Below are positions 13,039-28,000 of a DNA stretch of 64,000 bases, in pieces. The DNA comes from Paratinospora sagittata (Eukaryota > Streptophyta > Magnoliopsida > Ranunculales > Menispermaceae). The stretch spans positions 11,662,019-11,726,018 of the forward strand of contig CM069608.1 of NCBI GenBank assembly GCA_035771175.1. The letters run 5' to 3'. Each line of letters opens with the position of its first letter. The first letter of the stretch is position 1. The notes beneath the pieces were generated by a model. That model had not been told where the DNA came from. It searched no databases and was given only the letters and a program-made list of their open reading frames with translations. Both the position numbers and the translations under genes were made by a program.

Positions 13039-16000
13039 ATGAAAATAATTTGGCAATAAATAATCAAACAAGTTTCATGCATTTATTGCAACCAATTCAT
13101 TTTGTTTTGTTGTCAAATCCACTTAAGAGGGATCTCTGTCCCGAGCTGGGCACCCTTAAATAAAGTCCACTTAAGAGGAATCTTGGCCCCGAGTTAGGCA
13201 TCCAAAAATAAAGTCCACTTAACAGGTATCTTGTCCCTAGCTAGGCACCCATATGCATTTTTCAAATGTTATTTAATCTTTGTTAATCTCTCAATAAAAT
13301 TTTGTATTTAATATCATTTAAGATTTATTCCCAACCTAATTCTTAAGAATCAGCTAATATCATACACAACATAAAATTCATGCACAACATAAAATTCAAG
13401 CATGAGTCATCTAACTAAAATATATATTAAAATATAAGATAAGTAGTATGATATTTCCCTACCTCTACTAATCGATATTTACGTTAACGCTTCATGATGG
13501 ATCACATAATGATTCGGATGTTGACTTTTCTTAACCTATCACCGTTACATGAATGTTTGTCACAATTATTTTACGTTACTCAATATTGTAATCCAAAATT
13601 TTTAAAACACTTACTATCTACACCTTCGGGCAAGTTGAGATCATGCTAGATGCAGTCGTTACTTAAGCAAAGATTACTAGATAAGAGGAAAATTTACTAT
13701 AAAAATTCTAAGTGGGCTAAAAGAGAAAAAGCAAAACAAGGAGAGGTATAGCAAAGAGTGCGGTGGAATTATTTCATAACCTTAGACGAGATTTTGATCA
13801 ACCGTTTGAAGTTGAATAGAAAATCTTGTTTGAGATAATGAGATAGAAGGTAAAACGGGAGGGATATACTTTGTTGGATGCCGATTCTCGTTGAAGAAAT
13901 AATGTGTGAAATAAGGTTGGCTAGGAGATGGAGGGAAAGAGAGATTAATTTGGAGGTGCTCATTTTATGGAAAGTTGAAAACTTGAAGTAATTGTGTTGG
14001 CAACGGAATGAAGATGGAAAGAAATTGGTTATGGTTTACTCACATTAAGTATGTGGGTTGTAGAGAATGAGAGAAATAAAAGAAAAGGTGGCAAAAATAG
14101 GAAAGGAAGAAAAGTTGGATATATTATATAATTACCATGTCAATTATATATGGTGACTTAAGGAGAAATTGGAAAAAATCCATTAATATTGGAAAGTTCC
14201 TTCCATAAACAATAAGGTATGTTATTGGCTTTTTTTTTTTTTTTTAAGAGAAATTTTATTGGATTATTGGAATTTGAGTATAATAGTTATAGAATTAATC
14301 CACCAATCACATGGGTAATTATTCTCTGACTTTCTATTTTTCTTAATTGGCCAATTAAACCCAATTATGGTAGCCACATCATCTGAATTAATATTCACAA
14401 CTTGAGGTAGCAGCCTTGTAGGAATTAGAATCTTTGTAATGACGGTAGCTTATTGTACGTGATGCATGCATGTCCATGCGCCCATGAATGTCCATATATA
14501 CATGACCTAGAGGGAAAGAGAGGAAGTCTCTCTTGGCTCATTGTGTCCAAGAGAGTCGACTCGCGCCAAATCGCGTAATGCTGGTGCAGTCATTCATCGA
14601 TTTTGTATACTATTCTAGCCGGATAGAAATTCTTTTTCGACGACCTGAGATCATTAAATTGGATCCTTGGAGTTTTTCAACGTTTTAAGGTCATCAATGC
14701 AGTTGAATCTTTAAAACGAGGTCATTTTATTGCCTTTTGGCCCAGTATGTAAAATTACAAAATATCCCTGTAGTCAATTATTATGAAAATGCCCTAATAA
14801 ATTTCGGGATATTACATTATTTGAACATAAAAGGTAAAATGAATAATAAACTTAATGGATGGTATCATTGAATTAATCAAATAGAGGAATTGTTCTGGAA
14901 ATCTAATGTTTAACATGTTAAATATAATTTAGGGACAAGAAAATACTAACTTAATTGAACTAATATTGGTGCTACCAAAATCTTGAGCCTTTTTTTTTCA
15001 TTAGATGTAAACTCATTGAATAATATGTGTTTCTTTTGTTGAATACTTGATTTTCTTCATAAGCTATTATCTTGAACTTCACTTGCGATTGCAACTAGCT
15101 AGTCTTATTTGTAACAACGAATGGTTTCCACTAGGAATGTTCATCCCACTGACCTACCCAATTAACTTGATCAATCGGAACCTTATGGGTTGGGTTGAGT
15201 TTAAAAATTTATAATCTAATTGATTTGGGTTGGGTCAAGTTTTATAGAAAATAACTTATCATCTCAAACTAATAAAAAGTAATAGCTATTACTCTATTAA
15301 TTGATTTTTATTTTATTTTTATTTTTTTTGGTTTCACCGCTAAGCGACACCCGGGTGGTGTCGTCCTCCACTTTGGGCGAGACTAATCGAACCTAGATTC
15401 GACCGGAGTTGGACCATAGAGGTACAAAGATCTCCCAGCAAATGGTAGTTCCATACACGATGGGGGTTTTGAACTCACTACCTCACTTAAGGGGAACGGA
15501 TGCTAAGCCATCCGAACCAATCAAATGTTGGTCTATTAATTGATTTCACTATAGTGATCATTTATCATAATTAAATTACTTAAAATGTCATAATGAAAAT
15601 ATCATGCAAGAAATAATCTTATTAACTATTACTAGTCCACGGGCATGTGTGTTGCACGTGAATAAAATATAGTTGAAAGTTACCAAAAAAGAAATAATAA
15701 TAAAAGGAGGGGTTAAAGTTACCAAATATAAAAATTAAAAAGGGGCTAAAAGTATAAAAAAAGAGAGGCTGAAAATGACAAAAAAGAATAATTTTTCAAA
15801 TATCTTACATTTGCTAACATTACCAAAAAAATCTTTTAGCGCTTTATTATCAAATTATTCATAAATGTATTTTTTATACAAATTTGTTTGACAATTTTAT
15901 ATTGAAAAATAGTGAGTAATTTAGGAATCATGACAAAAATAGCACACGGTGAGTCAAAGAGTTTTGACTTTATAAATAGTGTAGATAATATTCACATTTG

Positions 16001-19000
16001 ACATAAAAAATTATCTATAAATTGACTTTTAAAATTCATACAATAAATATATCATGTAATTTTATAATTTATATTTGAATTAATCAACCCGACTAACTTG
16101 ACCCCAACCAACTTGAAGTTATTGAGTTTGGATTTAGCAAGTCTATTAGGTTGGGTTACGATTTTTTTAACTTGATTTAATTGGGTTGGGTTGGTATTTG
16201 ACCATAACCCGACCATATCCAACCCATACTAATGATTTATTTTAAACCCTTAAAGGGAAGATGAATGGATGCCACATGTCCTTAAGAAATGGTTGTCCCA
16301 ATCTATATTATTTGCCAATAAAGCGTCTATATAATCAATTTACTTGAGCTAAATTAAACAAATCTTAATGTTTTTTTTAACATATTAAATGATTAGAATG
16401 GAATATATAACCTCTTTTGATTTCTTTGCATATCTCATCGACAACCCTACTATTCTTATATTTCACATACTTATTCTTAGCATTTTTCTTTATTATTTTA
16501 TTTATCAATTGCACTTTCTCCAAGTAAATATGGGAGAAGTGAAATGAACACTTATCGATGACCATTAGTAGGGTCGATATAGCTGCCGTGACTTGTATTA
16601 TTTTCAAAGCATCAAGGCAAGGCTTCAATCATTGGCCTCTTTTAGGCCAGATGGTGCCTAAATGACGCGTTACAAGCAACATTTACTTATAGCATCTTAA
16701 GTTGATAATTAATTAGTTTATATATGCAAAACTTTGTAAATATAATTATATAAATATTCTATAATATAAATTTTAAATCTTGTGTAAACTATATAATTAA
16801 TGTTTTACATTCTTTTATTTTATGTCAATAATATTAAAAACCACAAAAATATCTTAAAAAGAAGTCAAATTCACAAGTAACCACGATTATTTACATTGCC
16901 ACATTTGATGTAATGCTTTTTTCCATTCATAAGAAAGAAAATCTATGAATAAATGAGGGGAATACATAAACTTACTTTCCTCTTTGATAAAATTTGACAA
17001 ACATCACTACTACCCTTGTCTCACAATAAATAAAGATAAGGGGGATCTCTAAGGATTCAAAATCCAATTTACAGACTAAGGAACAATAGTCACCACAAAT
17101 TTGTAGGTTTTTTCATTTTTCTAAAATAGTGCATGCACTCCCTTCTTTTCAATTAGTAGAGATACAATTAATGAGAGACGGGGAATATTCACTTTGAATC
17201 AAAAGCAAGGGCATATCTAGACTAGTGGCTAAAGTGATTCGTTCAAGTATAGTTCAAGCCTTCAAGAATATTTAAACTTGCCATAATCAACATCACCATC
17301 ACCGGCATAGGCCAAGATAGACTTGAGTCACTTGACCTTCCAATCCCTTATCACACCAATGCAACTCATTCGTACATGGGAATAATAATCATCAAATTTG
17401 AGAGAGAGCCAACCTGGGGTGGAGTCTCATTCAACATGAATCCCTCACTATTTTATGATGAAAAGAGGCCACAAGTGTTGGCCTATATTATTGTTCAAGA
17501 GGGGGTGAATTAATTGGACTAAATGCAAGTTTTAAAAGCTTTCTTTAAAATTAAATGAACAGGGAATTGAAATGAAAGTAAACAAAGAAGCAAAGTGTAC
17601 ACAGTGTTTTTACGTGGCTTAGCTCTTTAAGCCGGTGTCTACAACTTGAACTTCCCATCAAGATTTCCCAAATCCAATTATGATCCTACTTAACCGGGCG
17701 AGGATCAAACCTATACAAAACCTCTTAAAGGTGAGGAGGAGCCTTTACAAACACCATTCCTCGGTTAAGGAATTTTCCCAAATGGTCAACCAGCCAAATT
17801 GAATACAAAGTATGAGAATAGAGCTCGTTCTTAACAAGCAAACCTCAAAAATACTCACAAAAAAGCTTGAATACCCTCCTAAATGATTCAACCAAAAAGA
17901 TGAAGATTATGCACAATTGAGAGTGAAGGGCTCTTTGATTCTTGGATCTAATGATAGAAGATTGAAGCACGAATAAAATCAGAATGATCAAGAGAATGTT
18001 CCAATAGTTTTTGAAATACAAAAAATTGAATAGCACTTGAGACAAAACTATGGAGAATGAGCACAAGAAATTTTTTGGAAAGTTATTTAAAATCTCTGTA
18101 AGTTGTGTTTACATGCGGCTAGGGTTTGGAAACCCTGATTTCTATAATCTAGTCTAGGTACAACGAACCTATGGACTTATGCCAATGATTATAACGGTAT
18201 AGTTTCACATAGATTGAAATTAATTCGCCAAACAGTCTTAAAATTGATCATTCTGCCAAAAACATAAAGAACGTGTTCTCGGATTGAAGGAGCTTTCCAC
18301 ACATTTTCGAGAGTATTGGAGATTTTTTGAACATAGTGAAACGTGTTTCTCTTGACGGAGCACGTTCCACAAAGTCCAGAGACCACCCAGAATCTTCTGG
18401 GTCTAAAGGAGTGAGTTCAACGGGCTTTTGAACAAAACATAAGTTACTTGGTAGGTTAGAGCGCGTTCCACGGGCTTAGGAATACTCAAAGTGACTTTTC
18501 TTTAAGAATTTGAAGTTGAAAACCATTTTGCTAAGTGTTCTGATTTAAATACATACAGGAAGGTCAAACTAGGTCAAAACAAAGTTCCTTGACTTTCCAA
18601 AATATTTAAATTGGTTTTCATGGCATTTTTCAATAAGAAATAAAAACTTATGTGATTTTAAGAAATATGAATGCATGCATGAAACACTTGGCTGAATGAT
18701 TTAGGAAAGATTATATAACTCTAATAATTATCTAAGCAATTACAAATGGAAATATAGAATTGAAGCGCGATGTCCTTGATCCTTGTAGGGCTTGTGTCAA
18801 ATTAATCCTTAAATTTGATCTTGAACACGAATGGATCGAACCGAAAGCTCAAATAAAGTTGTTTGGGATTATCAAAACATATGAGGTGAGGGTCATGGGG
18901 ACAACACCAAGATCAAGTTCAAGATTGCCTTGCATATGCCTCCTATTGTATTCCATGCAAATGTGGTAAATTGTAGCATTGAAGCTCAATTTAATCAAGG

Positions 19001-22000
19001 AATTGATTGAAGAAGAGGTGTTCACTTTGTGACAAGACCCCCTTCCTATTCCCCACAAGGAGTGTCCTGACCGACACAGAAATCTAACCATCTTATCCAC
19101 CATAGGACCATTAGATCCCTGTTAGGCCTCAACCAGACTCGAACAGAGTCTACCCTGTAAATAGACCATCTTTCACATCCTCAACCTGATAAACAATACC
19201 ATTATTCACCAATATCACAATTCAAAATCAACATTATCCATATTCTATGATAATTCCATTTATACCACAAAGTACTAAACACTTGTCATAACCACCCATG
19301 TCAGATAATACCTCTACCTAACATGAACTCCATACCAAGATCATACATCTATTTATATTATAAGTGTGGGGTGATATATATATTTACATAATACAAAGTA
19401 ACAAAATAAATATATACATTATGTATCAATCACCTACATCAAAATGGAATCTTTTGGCAAGGCTTCAGTTCCTACTAATAGGCTACACCCTTGCCTTTCC
19501 ACTCCCGAAGGACCTGAAAATGTAAAAGGGGTGAGCCAAGGATGCCCAGTGAATATAATTTAATTATATCATCATTTATACACCTAACATCCCATGTATG
19601 CATGCATGGAACAAAATTATATTCAACTCCATGGGAAGTCAAGCTATCTATGAACATACTTGACTAGATTGAGCGGATTCGACTATATTTGGATACAGGG
19701 AGCACCTCAAGAAGCTTTCCCAATGAATCCTTTTGAATAAGGCCTAAGCTTCAACTTCCAAGATCAAGGCTTGCCTACTAGCACCTACAATAGATAGAAC
19801 AAGCTTCCCATGCCAGTTTTTTATTAGCCGAAAGAGGATTGTTGATTGCTACCAATTTCAGGAATGACCTTCAATGTCTATTAGGGACCTTTGAAATAAC
19901 TTGTGTACTATATTATAGACAAAATTGGCATGTAGTCCTCTATTCTATTAGTTCCATCTGATTCAGGAATTAAGGTAATGAAGGATTCATTTCTTTCTTT
20001 AAGCAGCCAACCATTCTAAAAGAAAGAATTGATAGTTACTATCATATCCTACCCCATAATCTCCCAAGTGTTCTTAGAGAAATTAACATTAAAGTCCCTG
20101 TTTGAGATGCTTTGTCCTTGCACACCTCTCTCACAACTTGAAGAATCTCATCTTCCCTGTTGGGGAGGGTTAGATCTCAACTACTACAAATATTGTTTTC
20201 AACTTAGTCACCTTTGCACCCAAGTATAAAGTTTACTCCTAAAGACCTTGATGATAATGAGGGTGAGATCTCAACTTATATTTCATGTGATGAACTTGCC
20301 TGCAAGAATAAAAAATTCAATTTCGCCTTAGACTTCGGTCACTTGAAAATAAGAGTTAATTTAGGAAAAATTAATTTGACGTGGAGAATTTTTGTAAACC
20401 CTAATTTAAAGAAGTTTAGACAGTTTTTGCGTAAGTGCTAAAATATCTAAATTTATTGTAATATAAGCTAAAAACTAATCTAAATATACACTTTTGATAC
20501 ATAAAAAACATTCATAAATTACCAAACAAAATCAATCTTGTTAAGTAGGCTGAATTTGAAATGTTAGTTTTTGGTCTTAATCTCTTTGTCATGTTTTGAT
20601 TTTCAATTTTGTGGTGACTTACTTCTCAACCATATACTTTACTAGTTTGAAATTCTTCTTCCTTATTAAATTTATTAGTTTATTATTCAAATATTACTTT
20701 TTCATCTTGTTTTATAGAATTTTTAAGATGAACCCACTTGGTCAATGAACTCATGCTCTTGGTCTTGCTAGTTGAGTATGAGTTATGCAAAAAAAAAAAA
20801 ATGCTAAGTTTTTGTCTTATTAACTTTCTTTTTTTTTTCTTTTTTTTACATAAGGCATAGCCCAAAAAAATAAATTAATTTATTAGCTTGTTGGATTATT
20901 TTTTTAAATTATATTATTATATTGGTTGATGAAGTTGAAAATAATGCATAATAATTAGTAATGTCTTTTTTGTTTTTTATTGATGAAATAACACCTCTTT
21001 ACTTCTATATATGTTGAATTTCATTGAATTTTGTCTAATTTTATTTGTATTTGATCGAATTTTGCATTGAGTTTTTACATTTTCTAATAAACGTCGTGAT
21101 GTGAGCTGAAAAAATGTTTGCAAGCCTTCACAAGAGGTTGGGTTGAATTTTAGAAAGATTAAGGATATGTCCAAGGCTACCTTGTGTTATTATGGTGGAT
21201 TGCCTATAATAAAGAGAGTCTATGGGTTAAATGGATTTTCTACTAATTACCTAAAAAATAATTCTCTTTGAACTTTTATTCCCCCAAATAGTGGTTCATG
21301 GGCATGCAAGACAATTTTTCAGATTAGAGAGCTACAAGAGGCTAAAATCAGACACCTTGCTTGTAAGGGTGGCAACACTAAAGTTTGGCATGATCCATCC
21401 CTTGAAAGTCAAAACCGAACCGAACCTTAATTGGTTTTATGTTTCAAGAACCGAAACCAAACCGAGCCAAACTTATTCTGTTTGGCAAAGTTTGGGTTCA
21501 TCGGTTTACATTAGTAAGTTTAAAAATTATGAATTATATATTAGTATTAATCTACCTATAAAAGCATATCCCATTTCAAAAATATTATTTACTCTCATTG
21601 AAGTTAAAATTCAAAACATAATGCATATTTAACATCAAGAATGTTAAAAAAAGATTAATATTCATAAGCAAAATTTTATAAATTATTTATGCAAAATGTT
21701 ATATATATGTGCGCGTGCGCGTGTGTGTGTTACCCCTAAGTTTCGTTTGGTTCTGTTTAAATTGGTGTCTAATGTGTAAACCGCAAATTGAATTGAACCG
21801 AACTGCTTGCGTTGGTTCGGTTCGGTTTTTTTATTTCGATGGTCATAGTGAACACCCCTACTTGAAGGGTACTTATAACCAAGTTGGGGAAAATTGTAGA
21901 AAGGGATCACATCTTCCAAGAATTGCGACAGTTACTAAAATCACAAGATGCGCCTCAGGCGATGAGCGACCCTACGCATAAGGCGCAAGGCAATGTCTGA

Positions 22001-25000
22001 GTAAAATGAGGAGCATATTCTTAAAAAACTTAATTATATATTATTTTTAGTAAAAGAATTAAAAAAACAGATAAAAATCAATAAAAGTTTTAAAATTCTT
22101 CAATCATACATTATAATCTTCATAATAGCATAACACTAATGGTTATATTTCATGGTTGTTACTAATATTATGTTTATTTTTTTGATATTAATTTAATTGA
22201 ACAAAAACAATAGAGCAAAGAAGAATAAAAAACAATTGGAACGCCTTTGTAACAACATCTTATTGTTGTTATAAAACCAAAACACAAATTTCCTTAATGT
22301 TTTATGCTCTATATTGTATATTACGTATATTTATTCAAAGAAGAGAGAAAAAAAAGTATATAATGCAATTCTTATTTCATGATTAAATAGTTTTTTTTAC
22401 GTGAGCAAGAAAGTGAAGCACACTAAGGCACATTAAGGCGCACGCCTCAAGTGCATTAAGGTGCATTCTTGAGTTAATGCGCATCAAGTCGCACTGAGGC
22501 ACACACCTTGATAATGACAAAGTATCTTTCTCCTTCATTCTCTCTTGCTAGATATGATGATGACAAAGTAATTTGGTGCTTGGTGTCAAGTGGCAATTTT
22601 TCTATATCCACTGCTTGGAGTTATTTTGGAGATAAGCATCGTGTTTTTCCTTTGGCTGATCTTATTTGGTTTAAGGCCAACATTCTTAGACATAGCCACA
22701 CACTTTGGCAACTTTCTCTTGGCAAACTTTCCCTACTAACTTCTCGGTCAAGTTCAACGTTATTGTGGACTTTTTAATGTTGTTTATGAGGGATGGGAAG
22801 GGAGTCTATTTCTGTTAAGCATCTTTTCTTCCAATGTCCTTTTACAAATCTAATGTGGAAGGGTATATGTAGATTGTGCTCTCCCCTTTGAAGAAGAGGT
22901 ATTTGTTAGGAAAAGGAAACAAGGTGGATCCTTCATCATGGCTCCTTCAAGTCTTCTATCAACACCATTCTATAGCTTGCCTTCAATGTCTCCATACACC
23001 ATATATGGTGGGAAAGGAATAGATGACGGAGAATGGAAATTCTGAGATCTATTGACTTAATATAAAGGGACATTACCTATGATGTTAAAACATAAAACTA
23101 GAGCCTCCTCCATTGGTGTTTCTCCCTATTCTAAGTGCACTTGGTACATTACTTCCCAATGGGAATTGCCAATCATATGTTTTGTTGTAGAAGATTCTCA
23201 TAACTGGTGGGAACCTGATGCATTACACAAGGGGTTAGAATATTTTGAGAAATATAAACATGCCAATGTGTAGTTGAGGGGTGGAGTCCAAGGTCATGTG
23301 TGGGATTTTGACAAAACAACACTTGTTCTTGATGAAAAACGGCGCGACGATCAATACTCATAGCGTTATGACTAACGTGTTTTTTTGGACAAAGTCCATC
23401 GTAAAGACCTTCAAATTGGCCTTTTTTTTATGTTAGGAAAGCTTTGTTTTGAGTATAACTCAAGTTAGAAGAGTCTGTTTTCAATTGTTTTTTGTTGCTA
23501 CGCGATCTATGTTGCGAGATCTTTCTTTTTAGATAGTTTTTAGGATACTTTTTATTTTTAGCAAAATTTGCTACTTCTAGAATTTGAGTCTATTTAGAAG
23601 ACTGGTAGTTATTATTTTCAGAATTGTATGAGTTAGTTAGATACAAAATAATATTGAATTAAGAATTTTGGTATTTTTTGCCTCTTTTTCAGTATTCTTG
23701 TAAGTCAACGAGTTAGATAATAAGGCGAGCTTTTGTCTTCTCTATTCACGCCCTGCATCAGAACCTCCCCCCATGGTTGTTTTGCCTTAAACTCTGATGG
23801 TTCTTTTTTTGCATTTTTAGATTTCGTTTTGGAGGTTTAATTAGAGACCCTAATGGGACTTTACTTTTTGCATTTGATGATGAGAAAAAGGTGTCAAATA
23901 GCCTTCAAGTCAAAATTGTTGCTCTGCTCTTTGATATCAAACTAATCAAGTCTTTTGATATCCAAAATGTCATCCTACAGATTGTTAATTTTATTAACAT
24001 GGTTTGATCCCCTCCCTGGAGAATCTTTTCTTGGATTTCAACTATTCATGAAATTTTGAACTCTGTCTTCTTGGAGTTGCATCCGTTGCTTGAGGGAAGC
24101 GAATCTCCTTGCTAATTGGCTAGCTAATGTAGTCCCCTATGGCAATGAAGTTTTGTTCTCTCCATCTAGGCTCCTTTTTTTGGTTAATATTGTAAATAAT
24201 GATTCTCACGGTGCCATGTACATAAAGAAAACTTCATTGTAGTACTTTCCCATTTTTTTGTATTGATACATATATCTTCTCCGTCCTATTGAAAAAAAAA
24301 CTTGCCCATATTTGATGTAGGACTATTACTTTGTTCCATATGTACCCAACAAATCTCTACCCTGGATCGAAATCCCTCCATTCATCATGAGCACACATCA
24401 TATGATTCATATTAGAGCACTTGTTGCTATGATCTCAAGAAACCATCTATGATCACGAGTGCCCACCTATGCTCTACTTTGATGTAATCCATGTCCACTT
24501 GTTACTCGATTTTGACATGTGTGTCTTAATCGAACCATCGGCTCTAATACCACTAGTTGTGTGGGCTTGATCTCAACTAGTATCAATATTATCCCCGTCA
24601 TACAATTTAAAATCCGATTCACTCCAAAATTATCCAAATTAAATTCATGAGTCATTATATCTGAGATTTTAAAGTGAATCGATTTGAATCGATAGTGTGA
24701 ATAATAGGTGAATCAAACCAAATTGCTAGATGAATCATAGTGAATCGATTGGAATCATTAATTAGCTGAAAAATACAAATGTCATTATAACTCTATAGCT
24801 ACTTAATATATACAAACACCTTTTAGTCTAGGTGTGAGGCTCTACTCCAAGATTTCTTAGTACTATTAAGGGTAAGATCCCAAGTTATAATCCATATAAG
24901 GAACTTGTCACATCTGATGTTGGTACTTGGTACTATTACTTCGGTCACATATACCCAATACTCCATCGCTACCTCTACCAATAATGATCAAGATCCCAAA

Positions 25001-28000
25001 TTGGGGAAGTTGATTTCATCTTATTTGTCTAAGGTTGAATTACATGTGCCTAAAGCTTTGGAAGAATTCCATCACATGCCTCCTAATCTCAAGGGGAGAT
25101 ATCATAACTTCCTCTCTTCCATGGATGACAGGTCTTGTCTAATTGACATAGCATTTTGCTGTTAATGTTGTATGAAAGATGAATGTGTTTTAACATCCAT
25201 GCTTCAACCTGTTGGCCCAGAATTAAGTCCAAGGGGGTGAATTGGACTAGCAAGTTATAAAAAATATGTTTCTCTAAAATAAACTGAACAAGCAATTGAA
25301 ATCGAAAACATGAAAGTGGACAAGTTTACAAATGAGTTGGTGTGGTTCGACTTTCAAATCCTACGTTTACGACTTGATCTCCGCAATCAAGATTTTGCCA
25401 AATACACTAAAATGATCCTACTTACCAAGTGAGCATCAAACCAAATATATATATCGGTCCTTGGACAAAGGAACTCCCCAATTGGCTACCTAGCCAATTA
25501 ATTACAAACATAATCGAAGGAGGATGTTCTTACCAAACAATTCTCAAAGAGTACTTACAATTAAGAATGAATGCCTTCCTAAATTACCAACTAAAAGATT
25601 GAAGGTTTTAGCACAGCCGAATGGTGGAAGGACCTTGAGATTCAATCAAAGTGATTGAAGTTTGTAGCTCAAAATCGCATTAGATGAACCAGAGAACTCT
25701 CAAGAACATTTGAAGGATGAAGAATATGAACTTTGAACGCTCTCAAAATCAGAGAAATTTAAAATTCAAAATATGAAATTTTGTGTGAAGATAATAATGA
25801 AAATGCTCCCAACATGGTTTTTATAGTGTCTAGGGTTTAAAAACCCTAATGACCATAATATGAACTAGATTCAATGAACCTTGAGTGTTATTGGATGATC
25901 TCAACGGGTCAAAATTTAAACATCAAAACAGATTAAAAAAAACATAGCGAAAATAATAAAAAATTGTCGTAAACCATAAGGAGCATGCTCCCCTCCTAAT
26001 GGAGCGCGCTCCCCATAACTCTTGAGACCCTTGATTTTTTCTGGGTAACGTTGAAGCACGTTCCCTACTACTAGAGTGCACTTCATTGAAATCCAAGACC
26101 AAAATTTGAATTATAGGTTTTAAGGAGCGTGTTCCCTACTAAAGGAGCACATTCCCCGGGTTTCTGGGAAGCTTGACTAGTGCAGAGCGCGTTCCTTTAA
26201 CCGGGAGCACGTTCGTCAAACCATTTAGCTCAAAACACACTCAAATACACTAAGGAGTGTGTTCCCACTATTTGAAGTATGTTCCTCTAGGCTATACTTC
26301 GAAAATTTGAGTTTTGACACGTGGCTTGAGTGTTTTGGGTTGAAATCATTTAGGAAGGTCAAAATATATTAAAATGAAGTTTTTTGACTTCCAAAAACAC
26401 TTGAAACATTTTCATGAGGTTTTTCAAAATAAAAACCGAAAACTTGTACGGTTTTGGAAAGCCGATTGAATGCATGCAAGGATAATTTTACTGAGTAATT
26501 AAGAAAACATTCTACAACCCTAAACAGATCTAAGCATTTACAATAAAAAATAATCATGAAGCTCTAATGACTTGATCTTCGGTTGACTTTCCTTGACTCT
26601 TGGTTGACCAATCATTAACTTTGACTTTGACTTAGTCTTAAATGAAAGTAATCAAACTGAGACACTTGATCAAAATGATTAGATCATGATATGAAATTTT
26701 TTTTGGAATCATTAAAAATCAAAGAGGTTGGGGTCGTTACATCAACACAACCATCTTATTCTTGACTTTTTGCTTTTGTAGGCTCTCCTTTGCTCTCAAC
26801 TCTTTTAGCATATTAGTTCTTGTCCCTCTCTTGTCTTAGTTGAGCTGCTCATTTCCTAAGTCAAATTCTACCTCCTCTCAAACTTTTATCAGTTGAGTTC
26901 TACCTTGTTTTTACTCTTTTAACAATTATCCATAATTCTTTTTAGAATAAATAAAATCTAAGGTTCTTGTTCTTCATATTGTTACATATGTGCTTGCATT
27001 GTTTAAACATTGGCATAACTTTTAATGCTAGTGTTATATTTATTTGTCAATTTGCAAGTGATTTTTTCCTTTTTTTTCTATTTCAAAATTCTAATTTTCT
27101 TTTTTAGTTTTGTTATGTTGCCGCAAATATTTTTTTGTCACAAGTATTAAATCAAACATAGCTCTTTAACTCGTTATTCTTTCACTATATGTCAACTTTA
27201 TCTTACTTTTTAGTATATTTTTCTGGTTTTATATTACGGATACAAAATTGAAGAAAGTAAAATATAATTAGTCTTTTTAACATAAAGTTTTATTTTTGTA
27301 TTATGAAATGTGTATGTAATTGTATATGCAGGCTTTTATGAGTAAAACTAATTATTAATTATTTGCTAAAGGACCTATAATAAATATTATTTATAATACC
27401 TAGGTCTCGCCTAGGCACCATTGCTTGTATAGGATCAATTGTCGATGCATTGTCTTGACACTTTGACAATAGTGATGATAAATATATAATCCAAAAAAAG
27501 CTTTACAGTAACCAAAAAAAATTAGCTTTCTTGCCTTTTCTTTAGTTCTCCAACTCTAATCACTCTTTTTCTTAAAAGGAATAGAGATGAACAATTTTTG
27601 ACGAACCACTTGCTGCAAAATATAATCCACCAAATGGAAAAGGCTTACAAATACACTCAAGCCACATACATGATTGTTATGACAATTTGTTTGACATTCT
27701 CTCCAAACTTTGACCTAGAGCACCTATTATTATGAAATTGCTACCATTATATGAAGCCCTTCTATGTGCATTTTTGTGTTATTGTAAGTTAATTGAAAAT
27801 ATTTTCTACGAACTAGTTATTATGTTTCATATTCCTTAAATCTCTGTCGTGGTGCTTTAATTCCCCTTCGCACATTAAAATCTTTATAGTCAAAATCTTC
27901 AAATCTTTACACTATTGTACTCAACTTATTGATTGGTTCTATATTGAACAATAAAAGATAAGAACATACTCATAGATGATATAACGTTAATTTATGAAAC

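Larger units (their letters stand above)
12605..14816 (-). repeat. Further LTR-like segment (copy E)
   Basis: The right end is ATTTCGGGATATTACA, that is TGTAATATCCCGAAAT on the - strand, a common start of plant gypsy LTRs. Just inside is a 'ccctaataa' and GC-richer block (14540-14760) resembling an LTR 5' portion. Its left end is not defined, and no coding domain is visible. Confidence 0.45.
15130..16240. repeat. GGGTTGGG-rich repeat split by later insertions
   Basis: Left and right parts (15170-15300 and 16080-16230) carry 'GGGTTGGGTTGAG', 'TTGGGTTGGGTC' and inverted counterparts ('CAACCCGACTAACTTGACCC', 'ATAACCCGACCATATCCAAC'). This pattern is seen in short non-autonomous plant DNA elements. 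Between them lie a SINE and a Helitron. Ends are not defined, and no target duplication was found. Confidence 0.35.

Noticed and set aside
16377..16628. 83-codon antisense frame
   Set aside because: No recognisable domain, no homologous copy in the window and no splice or promoter context; treated as chance.
24905..25165. 86-codon frame beside the solo LTR
   Set aside because: The sequence looks coding-like but I recognise no family; evidence is too thin to call a gene.
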